A stretch of DNA of 40,000 nt, from NCBI GenBank assembly GCA_020831535.1, contig JAFIGF010000222.1, positions 1 through 40,000 on the forward strand, written 5' to 3'. Below the pieces are notes generated by a model. That model made no database searches, was not told where the DNA came from, and saw nothing but the letters and a program-made list of their open reading frames with translations. This stretch comes from Opitutales bacterium (GTDB lineage: Bacteria; Verrucomicrobiota; Verrucomicrobiia; Opitutales; T3Sed10-336). Made by a program: the position numbers and the translations under genes. Shown in pieces: positions 15,704 to 23,518 of the stretch; the stretch's first letter is position 1; each line of letters starts with the position of its first letter.

Positions 15704-16252
15704 TTAGTTTTCCTTGGGTGCAAAATCCAGGAGGAGCGTATTCGGATTGAGATTTTCGACTTTACGCAAGCAGAGGTGGGTTTCGCAAGCTTCGCGGCAA
15801 AAAGGTGTGCCTTCCCCCAGGACAAGGGGTTCGAGAGTAATCAAGGCCCGGTCCACCAACTGGTGGCGGAAAAAGACACTGTACACATGTCCCCCACCCA
15901 AAAGGGCTACCTTGCGACAACCTTGCGCGCTCAACCAATCCAGTATCGGACCCGGGTCGTCCCCGAGAAATTTCAGCGTTTCCCCCTCCGGATACCTTTG
16001 CCGGTAGGCTTCGGCTTTTCTGGTGACTACAACCCGTGGCTTTCCGGGCATCAATTCATGGAGCATCCAGGAAGGGTCTTCCTCAAAGGAGCCGGACCCG
16101 AAAACACAGCCGTCACAGGTTTCAACGGAGGCAAAAAAATGCCTTTTATCCTCGGGCGAGGAGAAGGATTGGTGGTCTCCGGTGGAGATTTTCCCATCCA
16201 GGGAAACGGCGGCCAGAAGAAGCGTTTGTATGGTTTGGTTGGATTTTGACAT
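15704..16252 (-). CDS. RibD C-terminal-like reductase (dihydrofolate reductase fold)
   Basis: The 182-residue protein starts LLLAAVSLDGKISTG, the typical N-terminal strand of the RibD C-terminal/DHFR superfamily, followed by GSGSFEEDPSWML, then PRVVVTRKAEA, VALLGGGHVYSVF with a nucleotide-binding GGG, and a C-terminal LVLGEGTPF. It lacks the N-terminal deaminase domain of RibD, so it resembles stand-alone pyrimidine- or pterin-type reductases. It is the first gene of an operon with thiE and a pterin dehydratase, and pteridine chemistry is a reasonable inference. A good promoter lies 43-70 bp upstream. Confidence 0.8.
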   Translation of the reverse strand: MSKSNQTIQTLLLAAVSLDGKISTGDHQSFSSPEDKRHFFASVETCDGCVFGSGSFEEDPSWMLHELMPGKPRVVVTRKAEAYRQRYPEGETLKFLGDDPGPILDWLSAQGCRKVALLGGGHVYSVFFRHQLVDRALITLEPLVLGEGTPFCREACETHLCLRKVENLNPNTLLLDFAPKEN

Positions 16253-16287
16253 GGGCTTACCAGCTAGGAAGGGTGATCTGACTTAAT

Positions 16288-16326
16288 GGCAACCATTATA
16301 AATTGCCCTAACAAAGAGGCAACCAT
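16288..16326 (-). promoter_or_regulatory. Promoter of the reductase-thiE operon with 9-bp direct repeats
   Basis: On the minus strand TTGCCT (16322-16317) and TATAAT (16300-16295) are separated by 16 bp, a near-consensus sigma-70 promoter. Transcription would start near 16287, giving a leader of about 35 nt to the ATG at 16252. GGCAACCAT occurs twice in direct orientation (16288-16296 and 16318-16326), one overlapping each promoter hexamer, with a 30-bp period. This arrangement could be an operator. Confidence 0.6.
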
Positions 16327-16702
16327 GGCAGGTTAAATATCCAAACCAATGGACAAAGCACCCCTAACTCGAGTATGGAGCCGCTCCGTTGGTGCTATGG
16401 AATCGGGGCCAGACAGCTATTTGGAGGCCCATCGTCCGCACCCTTCGGCCGGCTATCATCCCTCCCCAACCCTTTCCTGCATCAGCGGGATGCGGACTAC
16501 ACAAAAGTCCATTCGCCACAACTCCACCACTCTCATAGCGAAGCGAAGATCACGCCATAGCCCGGAGGGCGACGGCAGAAGCTCACAGAGCGACGGCAAA
16601 AACCTTGGAGATTCGGAGCTCTGGAATCGCTTCCGGGTTGACCGATTGCAAGGCCAAGAGCCGGAAACCATCCCAGCCTTGGGGGATGCCCAAGAAACTA
16701 AT
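16327..16702. repeat. Gene-free, repeat-derived spacer
   Basis: No gene is supported. Two segments resemble other extragenic sequences of the window. The first is 16435-16467 (CCGCACCCT, CGGC, ATCATCCCTCC), similar to 33638-33667. The second is 16555-16586 (CCATAGCCCGGAGGGCGACG), similar to 20897-20930 (CCATAGCCCGAAGGGCGGCG). These look like dispersed extragenic repeats of the genome. Confidence 0.5.
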
Positions 16703-17020
16703 TCAACTGCCGGGGAGCATTTTTTTGGTATTTTCCGAAGTGCTGCGGGTATTTTCAGCGATCCGGAATAAGACCACAATAAGCTCCATCCATACCCGGA
16801 AAAACAGGAGGTAAAGAAGAAAAAACAGGGGCGACAGGATTAAAGCAACCAAGCCGCTGGCTACTCCTGCCGTAAAACCGAAAACAATAAACGACAAAGT
16901 GGAAATGCTTACCAGAACCATCCCAATTAAATATATAATGGTAATGCATTTCAGGGTAATGAACTTCTCGAATTGGAGTTCGAAAAGATTGAGGATGAAG
17001 TCTTTAATTTTATCGATCAT
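16703..17020 (-). CDS. DUF4282 family membrane protein
   Basis: The 105-residue protein has two membrane helices (about 27-50 and 54-80, TIIYLIGMVLVSISTLSFIV and LVALILSPLFFLLYLLFFRV) followed by the family tail RVWMELIVVLFRIAENT, which is characteristic of DUF4282. The C-terminus is polar (STSENTKKMLPGS). Its function is unknown. It stands alone, with repeat DNA downstream and a 276-bp gap upstream shared with the divergent RelE-like gene. Confidence 0.75.
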   Translation of the reverse strand: MIDKIKDFILNLFELQFEKFITLKCITIIYLIGMVLVSISTLSFIVFGFTAGVASGLVALILSPLFFLLYLLFFRVWMELIVVLFRIAENTRSTSENTKKMLPGS

Positions 17021-17244
17021 GTTGATTTATAGTGGATTGTGGTGGATCTATAGACCTCCCGTGAAAGTCAAAAACCAGGAGAGAGTTGAAAATGATTCCT
17101 AATAGGGGTCCCGAGCAAGTCAAGTTCCAATTATTCTGCCCGATAAAAATATGCGGTTTAAGCCAGAGTTCCTGGACTTTGTTTGGATAGCTCTTTTGGG
17201 TTGATTTTCAGTTCTTAGGGACAGTCCAGTCTGCAATTGCCAAA

Positions 17245-17283
17245 TTGGTTGGAACGGAGTAGATTGGTACTTTTCCAAACCAA
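17245..17283. promoter_or_regulatory. Imperfect inverted repeat just upstream of the RelE-like gene
   Basis: TTGGTTGGAA (17245-17254) is followed 18 bp later by TTCCAAACCAA (17273-17283), its reverse complement with one extra base. The element ends 13 bp before the ATG at 17297, where it could act as an operator or as an mRNA hairpin. Confidence 0.35.
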
Positions 17284-17296
17284 GTAAGCACCACTA

Positions 17297-17653
17297 ATGT
17301 TTCAAGTCACTTTCAGCGAGCAGAGTCTCAATGAGCTGAGGAAGCTCGATATGCACGAACAGATGGCACTCATCGAGCCCATCAGTAATCTTACCCCCGC
17401 GCAGCTGGCCAACCCACGGGAACCCCTGGGTCGTTTTAATCGGGAAGGGAAAATTTACTATCGTCTTCGCGCCAACGATTTTCGCGTTTATTTCGAGGTC
17501 GACGAGGAAACCATCGTAAGCCATTACATTTTACATAAGAATTCCGTCACCGACTTTCTTTTCCGCACGAAATTGCCGGTCTCCAAGGAACAGTTGGTCG
17601 AAAATCACCAATCCTTCTGGGAATATCTTGAGAATCTGAACAAATCGGATTAG
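17297..17653 (+). CDS. RelE/ParE-like fold protein without adjacent antitoxin
   Basis: The 118-residue protein has the RelE/ParE superfamily pattern: VTFSEQSLNELRKLD in helix one, LANPREPLGRFNREGKIYYR in the beta hairpin, then LRANDFRVYFEVDEETIVSH and a basic C-terminal part. Toxins of this family cleave ribosome-bound mRNA or poison gyrase. No antitoxin gene is next to it: 276 bp upstream has only very short frames, and pssA starts 20 bp downstream. It may be a domesticated member rather than a toxin. Confidence 0.65.
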   Translation: MFQVTFSEQSLNELRKLDMHEQMALIEPISNLTPAQLANPREPLGRFNREGKIYYRLRANDFRVYFEVDEETIVSHYILHKNSVTDFLFRTKLPVSKEQLVENHQSFWEYLENLNKSD

Positions 17654-17673
17654 CCGGATGAATTTCCACATTT

Positions 17674-18579
17674 ATGAGCGACTCCTCCTCTAACAACCGG
17701 GATATCTTCGAAAGCACCCGGGCCAGCAGGATCTATTTTTTGCCCAATTTGATGACTGCGGGAAATTTGTTCTGTGGGTATTTCTCGGTCATTAAGTCCA
17801 TCCATGCCTACCATGCCCAAATTTCGATCGATCCGGCAATTCAAGCCCAGGCCTCGGCTTTGTACGCCCATGCCGTCTGGTTTATTTTGGCGGCTCTGCT
17901 GTTTGATTGCCTGGACGGACGGTTGGCCCGCATCGGTGGGCGGGAATCGCTATTTGGCAAGGAATTTGACTCCATTGCCGATATTATCTCCTTTGGTATC
18001 GCACCTGCACTGTTGGTCAACTTTCTTATTTTTGCGCCCCTGGAGGAATACAATTATCCGGTATTAAGTGGTCTGGGATGGTTCTTCAGCTTTATTTACC
18101 TCCTTTGTGCCGGCGTCCGTCTGGCGAGGTTCAATGTCATCACCCATCCAGCGGTTTACTCCTTATCGAGTAAATACGAGACCAAGGACTTTATCGGCCT
18201 GCCAACCCCGGCCGCTGCCGGCTTAATTGCCAGCTTGGTCTTTTTCCTCAATGAATATGAGCTCCGGCACTGGTCGTTGGCACTGCCGCCCCTGATGCTA
18301 CTGACCGCATGGCTGATGATCAGTTCGGTCCGCTTTTCCAGTTTCAAGGAACTGAATTGGCGTACTCGTATCCGGCCTCATCATTTTATTCTGGTCTTTG
18401 TCGGAGCCGTATTAATCTACCAATTCCGTCACGTCGGCTTTTTGGTGCTGTTCCTGGGCTATATCTTTTACGGCTTGATCCGCCATCTACGGGTGCAAAA
18501 TAAGCGACTGGAAAAAGTTCGGCAATGGCGTGAACGAAGAAAAAAGGCTGCCAATAAGTCACCCAATAACGGTGAATAA
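17674..18579 (+). CDS. pssA: CDP-diacylglycerol-serine O-phosphatidyltransferase
   Basis: PssA makes phosphatidylserine from CDP-diacylglycerol and serine, the precursor of phosphatidylethanolamine. The 301-residue integral membrane protein carries the complete CDP-alcohol phosphotransferase motif D78-x2-D81-G82-x2-A85-R86-x8-G95-x3-D99-x3-D103, and the PssA features YFLPNLMTAGNLFCGYFS near the start and GLPTPAAAGLIAS later. Several membrane helices follow, then a basic tail (LEKVRQWRERRKKAANK). It begins 20 bp after the RelE-like gene, and dnaN follows after 231 bp. Confidence 0.93.
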   Translation: MSDSSSNNRDIFESTRASRIYFLPNLMTAGNLFCGYFSVIKSIHAYHAQISIDPAIQAQASALYAHAVWFILAALLFDCLDGRLARIGGRESLFGKEFDSIADIISFGIAPALLVNFLIFAPLEEYNYPVLSGLGWFFSFIYLLCAGVRLARFNVITHPAVYSLSSKYETKDFIGLPTPAAAGLIASLVFFLNEYELRHWSLALPPLMLLTAWLMISSVRFSSFKELNWRTRIRPHHFILVFVGAVLIYQFRHVGFLVLFLGYIFYGLIRHLRVQNKRLEKVRQWRERRKKAANKSPNNGE

Positions 18580-18810
18580 ACCGGCGAGTTATGCCCATCG
18601 GGGGAGTTGTTGGTTTGGGCTTCCGATTCATCGGCATTCTTTTACCCTTAAAAAGTGCCCGTTTCTTACTCCTAAAGAACGATATCGGGAGTTGTTGGTC
18701 TTATTCACTGCCCTTAAGAATAAGACTGGTTCTTTACTTAAATATACTCTTTCTTATGGGAATGAATAAAGGTTGTCACCGGATAAGAATTCTTCCTAAA
18801 CTCCTCCTCA

Positions 18811-19935
18811 ATGAAAATAACGATCAATCGCGATAATTTCTCCAGTGGCCTGCAACAGGTTCTGAATTTGGTTCCGACCAAACCTCAAATGCCCATTCTT
18901 GGGAATGTCCTCATTGTCACGGAGGACGATGGCATTGCCTTAACGACGACCAATCTTGATTTAGGCATTCGTTGCCGGATTAAGGCCGAGGTTTCCGAGC
19001 CCGGGCAAATCACTCTTCCGGTTCGTCGTTTGGCCAATATTGTTCGCGAGCTGCCGCACAGTGAAGTTTCTTTTGAAACGGATGACGATCACCAGGCCAA
19101 GCTTCGCTCCGGAGGGTCCAGTTTCAAGGTTATGGGGATTGGGGAGGAAGAGTTTCCGGCTCTTTCCACCCTGGAGAGCGAACAGACGGTGGTCCTCCCG
19201 CAATTGGAATTGGCCGATATGTTGCGGTCGGTATCCTATGCTCAGTCGGCGGACGAATCCCGTTTTATTCTCAATGGAGTTTATTTCAAATTGTCCGATC
19301 AGAAGCTTACTGTGGTGGCGACTGATGGACGCCGTTTGGCCGTACACAGTAAGGAAATAGAGCAAGGTGGGGAGAAAGAAGGTAGTTTTATCCTGCCCGC
19401 CAAAACGGTGGCTGAGCTGCTTCGTCAGCTGAATCGGGACGATAATATAACGATCACCTTTACCGAGCGGCAGGCCGCGTTCGAAATTGGCGTAGGGAAG
19501 GAAAGCGGCGGTTTGTTGGGTAATGTGTACATGGTTTCCAAAATCGTCGAGGGAAGTTATCCGAATTATCAACAAGTTATTCCCAAGGAGACGCACCAAC
19601 GGATCAAGCTTGAACGGGAACTCCTTTTACAGTGTATCCATCGGGCGGCTTTGGTGACTTCGGAGAAATCCAACACGGTGAAAATGGAAATCTCCCCGAA
19701 CCATCTGGAAATCAGTGCCCGCAGTGCGGAATTCGGGGAAGCGCATGAATCCATTGCGATCCAATACGACGGGCCGAAAATTGCCGCTGCCTTTAATCCG
19801 GTGTTTCTTATGGATCCGTTGAAAGCGCTGCCGCAGGATGACGTCTTTTTTGAAATCAAGGACGATCTGAGCCCCGGGGTTTTCAAGACCCTGGACGATT
19901 TTCTCTGCGTGGTCATGCCGCTGAGATTGAACTAA
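18811..19935 (+). CDS. dnaN: DNA polymerase III subunit beta (sliding clamp)
   Basis: DnaN forms the ring-shaped dimer that tethers DNA polymerase III to DNA. The 374-residue protein has normal length and three clamp domains: [20 protein letters not shown] at the start, then [11 protein letters not shown] and [11 protein letters not shown] in domain two, and [13 protein letters not shown] with the C-terminal VVMPLRLN, where MPLR matches the clamp C-terminal MPMRL pattern. dnaA is not in the window. DnaA boxes were not seen in the 231-bp leader, so dnaN appears separated from an oriC-dnaA cluster. Confidence 0.96.
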   Translation: MKITINRDNFSSGLQQVLNLVPTKPQMPILGNVLIVTEDDGIALTTTNLDLGIRCRIKAEVSEPGQITLPVRRLANIVRELPHSEVSFETDDDHQAKLRSGGSSFKVMGIGEEEFPALSTLESEQTVVLPQLELADMLRSVSYAQSADESRFILNGVYFKLSDQKLTVVATDGRRLAVHSKEIEQGGEKEGSFILPAKTVAELLRQLNRDDNITITFTERQAAFEIGVGKESGGLLGNVYMVSKIVEGSYPNYQQVIPKETHQRIKLERELLLQCIHRAALVTSEKSNTVKMEISPNHLEISARSAEFGEAHESIAIQYDGPKIAAAFNPVFLMDPLKALPQDDVFFEIKDDLSPGVFKTLDDFLCVVMPLRLN

Positions 19936-19961
19936 AGTTTCATAGGAGGGTCTGTAGCCCC

Positions 19962-20852
19962 ATGGACGAATTTTCTCCGCTGTTCAGTATAGTTTTACTC
20001 TTTATTGGTCTATCGATCCTCTTGCATTCGGTAACCGTGCGTACGGGGTCGCCGGTTTTGGCGATTCTGAGCCGATGGCTGCGGTGGATTTCGATGTCCT
20101 TGGCGCTGGCCTATTTGATTGTGAGTTTTGGCTGGTCGGACCGACCCTTCTGGTTGTTGAGTCTTACTGTCTTTCTCGGCTGGTTTATCTTTGAAACGGG
20201 GATAAGTTGGCTCTCTATAAGTGCCTTGTCGCGAAGCGACATGCCCTTGTTTCCCCGGTTTCGGGAAAACACTTCGGGGCAGGAGTGGCCGATGCAAAAG
20301 AACCTTTTTCGTTTACGGGATTGGTTGCGGGAAAACGGGTTTAAGAAACGGGTTGCCTTGGAGGCGCGCATGCCCGGGGGCGCTGACTTAAAATGTAGTG
20401 TTTTTGAAAGTGTGGATGCCACCATTCGTGCCTATATTCATTTTTTTCCTTTGCGAAATGGGGGAACGACATCGACCTTCAGTCTGGCTACGAAGACTGA
20501 AGATGGAACAACGGTGATTACGGACAATTCCTTCATCCCCTTTGGAGGCTTTTATCCGGACAATTATTACGTCGTGCGCAAGCCCTTGCTCCGCAGTTTT
20601 CAAAAATTAGTGCGCCTTCATGAAAAACGGATTGCCAGGTTCTCCGATGAAGTGATCGCTATGTGGGTGAGTGATCCGGTGGATGACTTGAACACGCAGC
20701 AAAGGGAAATTGAACGAATCAATACCGATTTGGGTTTTCTTCTTCCTCTGGAAGAACAGGAGGAGTATGGACGCATTTCCCGGGAGGGCCGCTATCGCAT
20801 TTGGAAAGAGATTTGGCTAATGAATTATCTCGGCTGGTCACGGCGGTATTGA
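19962..20852 (+). CDS. Hypothetical membrane protein downstream of dnaN
   Basis: The 296-residue protein is not recognised. It has three hydrophobic stretches in the first 95 residues (about 7-25, 43-60 and 63-85). A soluble part of about 200 residues follows with FKKRVALEARMPGGADLKCS, TSTFSLATKTEDGTTVITDN and a charged end (ERINTDLGFLLPLEEQEEYG). AGGAGG lies 12 bases ahead of the ATG, and the gene begins 26 bp after dnaN, suggesting co-transcription. It is followed by a repeat-filled gap. Confidence 0.65.
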   Translation: MDEFSPLFSIVLLFIGLSILLHSVTVRTGSPVLAILSRWLRWISMSLALAYLIVSFGWSDRPFWLLSLTVFLGWFIFETGISWLSISALSRSDMPLFPRFRENTSGQEWPMQKNLFRLRDWLRENGFKKRVALEARMPGGADLKCSVFESVDATIRAYIHFFPLRNGGTTSTFSLATKTEDGTTVITDNSFIPFGGFYPDNYYVVRKPLLRSFQKLVRLHEKRIARFSDEVIAMWVSDPVDDLNTQQREIERINTDLGFLLPLEEQEEYGRISREGRYRIWKEIWLMNYLGWSRRY

Positions 20853-20896
20853 TGGTGAAGAAAGGCTGTCCTGGTAGCACGGGGTTTTCCTGTCCT

Positions 20897-20930
20897 CCAT
20901 AGCCCGAAGGGCGGCGGATGAAAGCTCGCG
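20897..20930. repeat. Dispersed extragenic repeat (CATAGCCCGAAGGGCG type)
   Basis: CCATAGCCCGAAGGGCGGCG and the following GATGAAAGCTCGCG resemble the segment at 16555-16586. GCCC and GGGC form a small hairpin. It runs into the tandem repeat that starts at 20923. Confidence 0.5.
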
Positions 20931-21186
20931 TTTGGGTCGACGGGGGTAATGAGGGGTTTCGGTTGGTGGCTTCTCCACCCCTGTGGGAAGGGACCTTTCC
21001 GGGCGAGTTCGGAACTGCGGCTGAAGCGCGCAGCTACGTTGTGAGAGGTTTCTGGGTAGCGCGGAGCTTCAGCTCGCGTTTGGGTCGACGGGGTAATGAG
21101 GGGTTTAGGTTGGTGGATTCTCCACCCCTGTGGGAGGGGACCTTTCCGGGCGAGTTCGGAACTGCGGCTGAAGCGCGCAGCTACGG
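20923..21186. repeat. 148-bp tandem repeat, two copies
   Basis: AGCTCGCGTTTGGGTCGACG begins at 20923 and again at 21071. The two units share TTCTCCACCCCTGTGGGA, GGACCTTTCCGGGCGAGTTC and GAACTGCGGCTGAAGCGCGC, ending AGCTAC. The second copy is about 116 bp because it ends after the shared CAGCTACG. Copies differ at a few bases and one G insertion. Long open frames cross both strands here but simply translate the repeat, so no gene is called between 20853 and 21280. Confidence 0.8.
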
Positions 21187-21280
21187 GGTTTCGAGGTAAG
21201 TTTCGGGTCTTCAATGAAAAACTTTGCCAACAAAATGGATTTTCCTTTTGCCGGAGGGGTGAGGGGGCTTAAATGTCCCC

Positions 21281-22153
21281 ATGAAAAGCATGACGGGATA
21301 TGGACGCGCTTCCGGGAAGATTCATTCTTTCGCGGTGGTTGTGGAGTTAAGCTCGGTGAATCGTAAAAATCTGGATTTACAAATCAACTTGCCCGCTTTC
21401 TGGAAGGAGGGTGAACGGGAAATCAATCAATGGCTGGGGGAGAAGGTTTCGCGGGGGACGCTGGTTTGTCAGATCCACCCGGAGACGATGGCTTCCGCTG
21501 AAACGGGTCCGGTTTTGGAGGCGTCCCTACTGCGACCGAGACTGGAGAGCTTTCGCAAACTCTGTGCGGATTTAGACATCCCCTGCGAAATGGATGCCCG
21601 TTTGCTTTGGGAAATGGCCAATATTGCCGCGGAGACGGCTTTACCGGGGTGGGCAGACATCGTTGAGGCGTTGCGGGGGATTTTTGACCAGGCGGTTAAG
21701 GCATTTCTGGAATCCCGTCAACGCGAAGGAGCCACTTTGCGGAAAGATTTGGTTAAACGAGTAGAGCGCTTGCAGAGCTGGTTGGAGGAGATGGAAGAGG
21801 AAAGCCAAATCACCGTTCCCCGGTACCGCGAGATGCTTCTTCAAAGGCTGGCCAAAATGGACCTTTCCTGGGACCCGGAAGATGAGCGGGTTTTGCGGGA
21901 AGTCGCGGTCTTTGCTGATCGCTGCGATTTGACCGAGGAATTGGTCCGCTTGCGCAGTCACTGGGAGTTGATGGCGGCCTATCTTGACGAGACGGAACCG
22001 GTTGGACGGCGCAGTGATTTTCTTCTCCAGGAGATCAATCGGGAATACCATACCATCGGCAGCAAGGCGAACAATGTGAAAATTTCCCGGCTGGTTTTGG
22101 AATCCAAGAACGAATGTGAAAAAATTCGTGAGCAAATTCAAAACATTGAATAA
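21281..22153 (+). CDS. YicC family endoribonuclease
   Basis: YicC proteins are endoribonucleases linked to RNA turnover. The 290-residue product opens with MKSMTGYGRA and SSVNRKNLDLQINLPAFW, both family signatures, and ends with DFLLQEINREYHTIGSKANN and a VLESKNECEKIREQIQNIE tail. Its length is normal. It is nine bases from waaA, so the two are probably co-transcribed. The upstream gap holds tandem repeats. Confidence 0.93.
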   Translation: MKSMTGYGRASGKIHSFAVVVELSSVNRKNLDLQINLPAFWKEGEREINQWLGEKVSRGTLVCQIHPETMASAETGPVLEASLLRPRLESFRKLCADLDIPCEMDARLLWEMANIAAETALPGWADIVEALRGIFDQAVKAFLESRQREGATLRKDLVKRVERLQSWLEEMEEESQITVPRYREMLLQRLAKMDLSWDPEDERVLREVAVFADRCDLTEELVRLRSHWELMAAYLDETEPVGRRSDFLLQEINREYHTIGSKANNVKISRLVLESKNECEKIREQIQNIE

Positions 22154-22162
22154 AGGTCGGGA

Positions 22163-23473
22163 ATGATCTGGGTGTATCGCATAGTTTTCCTGCCGCTTTT
22201 TTTGCTGGCGCTACCTTATTATGGCTATCGTATGCTGAAACGAGGGGGCTATGGGGAGAATTTTGCCGAGCGTTTCGGGGGAGGCCAATGGCCTTCGGCA
22301 AAGAAAGAGAAGTTTCGGATTTGGGTGCAGGCGGTCAGTGTAGGAGAGTTGTTGGCGGTGGAAACCCTTTTGCGGGAATTGCAAAAAACCCCGTCCCTTG
22401 AAATAGTTCTCACCACGACAACCAGTACCGGCTATCAGTTGGCGCGCCAACGTTATGCCGGTTTGGCCTTGGCAATCCGTTATTTTCCGATCGATTTCTG
22501 GTGGTTTTCAAAAAGGACCTGGGATTCTCTTCAGCCCGACCTGGTCGTCCATATGGAGAGTGAGGGTTGGCCTGAGCATTTGCACCAGGCGAGGCAGAGA
22601 AAGATTCCGGTGGTGCTGGCCAACGCACGCTTGTCTGATCGCTCGTTTCGGCGTCTGCGTCGTTTTCCGGCTGGAGCCCGTTTTCTTGTCCGGCATTTCA
22701 CCCATATTCTGGCCGCTTCCCCGGAAGACCGGGATCGATGGTTGGAGTTGGGGGCGGAGCAAACCGTTTTGACCGGCAATCTCAAGGTCGATGCCAATCT
22801 GGCGGAGCCGATGAGCAAGGCCGACCGGGAACAGTGGCGAAAATCCTCCCGGCTTGGGGAAGGGCCTATCATCTTGGGAAGTTCAACTTGGCCGGGGGAA
22901 GAGAGCATGCTTCTGCAAATTATGGAGACGTTTCGCGCGCAGGGAATTTCTCTCCGCTTGCTTTTGGTGCCTCGCCACGCGGAGAGACGAAATGAAATCC
23001 GCAAGGTGCTGGAAGCCTCTGACTGGACTTATGCCTTTCGGACCGACCCGTCTTCCTCCGCTACCTCGATGAAAGACCTTGATGTGTATGTGGCCGATAC
23101 CACCGGTGAATTGAGTCGTTGGACCCAAATTGCCGATGTCGTGGTCGTTGGCAAATCCTTCCCGCCCCATCATGGGGGACAGACTCCGGTGGAGGCTGCG
23201 CTTTTAGAGAAACCTCTGGTGGTAGGCCCGCAGATGGAAAACTTCCGGGCCATTGTCCGGAGCTTGCGCGAAACCGGGGCTGCGGTTCAGGTGAGCGCCC
23301 CGTCCGAACTGGAGAATGCCTTAAAACGCCTTGTAAACGATGAGACATTGAAAAATGCCATGGTTCTTGCTACCCAACGATGGAGGGAAATGAATCGCGG
23401 GGCTACCAAACGAACCTTAACCATTCTGCAAAACTACCTACCCAACAATTCCACCAGACCTTCAGAGGAATAA
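22163..23473 (+). CDS. waaA: 3-deoxy-D-manno-octulosonic acid (Kdo) transferase
   Basis: WaaA (KdtA) adds Kdo from CMP-Kdo to lipid IVA, so the organism makes lipopolysaccharide. The 436-residue protein has an N-terminal membrane anchor (about 4-24) and then the GT30 pattern: IWVQAVSVGELLAVETLL with the catalytic-type glutamate, LTTTTSTGYQLA, VVHMESEGWPEHL, VVLANARLSDRSFRR, and a C-terminal GT-B half with GKSFPPHHGGQTPVEAALL. The whole family length is present. It starts nine bases after yicC. Confidence 0.94.
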   Translation: MIWVYRIVFLPLFLLALPYYGYRMLKRGGYGENFAERFGGGQWPSAKKEKFRIWVQAVSVGELLAVETLLRELQKTPSLEIVLTTTTSTGYQLARQRYAGLALAIRYFPIDFWWFSKRTWDSLQPDLVVHMESEGWPEHLHQARQRKIPVVLANARLSDRSFRRLRRFPAGARFLVRHFTHILAASPEDRDRWLELGAEQTVLTGNLKVDANLAEPMSKADREQWRKSSRLGEGPIILGSSTWPGEESMLLQIMETFRAQGISLRLLLVPRHAERRNEIRKVLEASDWTYAFRTDPSSSATSMKDLDVYVADTTGELSRWTQIADVVVVGKSFPPHHGGQTPVEAALLEKPLVVGPQMENFRAIVRSLRETGAAVQVSAPSELENALKRLVNDETLKNAMVLATQRWREMNRGATKRTLTILQNYLPNNSTRPSEE

Positions 23474-23518
23474 AAACCTCTTCATCTACTCCGCTTCTAC
23501 GGAAAAACAAAACCATCC

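Noticed and set aside
16349-16771. A 140-codon open frame in the repeat-derived spacer
   Set aside because: It runs through dispersed repeats and into the antisense of the DUF4282 gene, and has no recognisable domain.
18580-18810. DnaA boxes or an origin in front of dnaN
   Set aside because: No TTATCCACA-like 9-mers or AT-rich unwinding region were found by eye.
20825-21214. Open frames on both strands across the 148-bp tandem repeat
   Set aside because: The peptides are duplicated translations of extragenic DNA, with no start context and no family resemblance.
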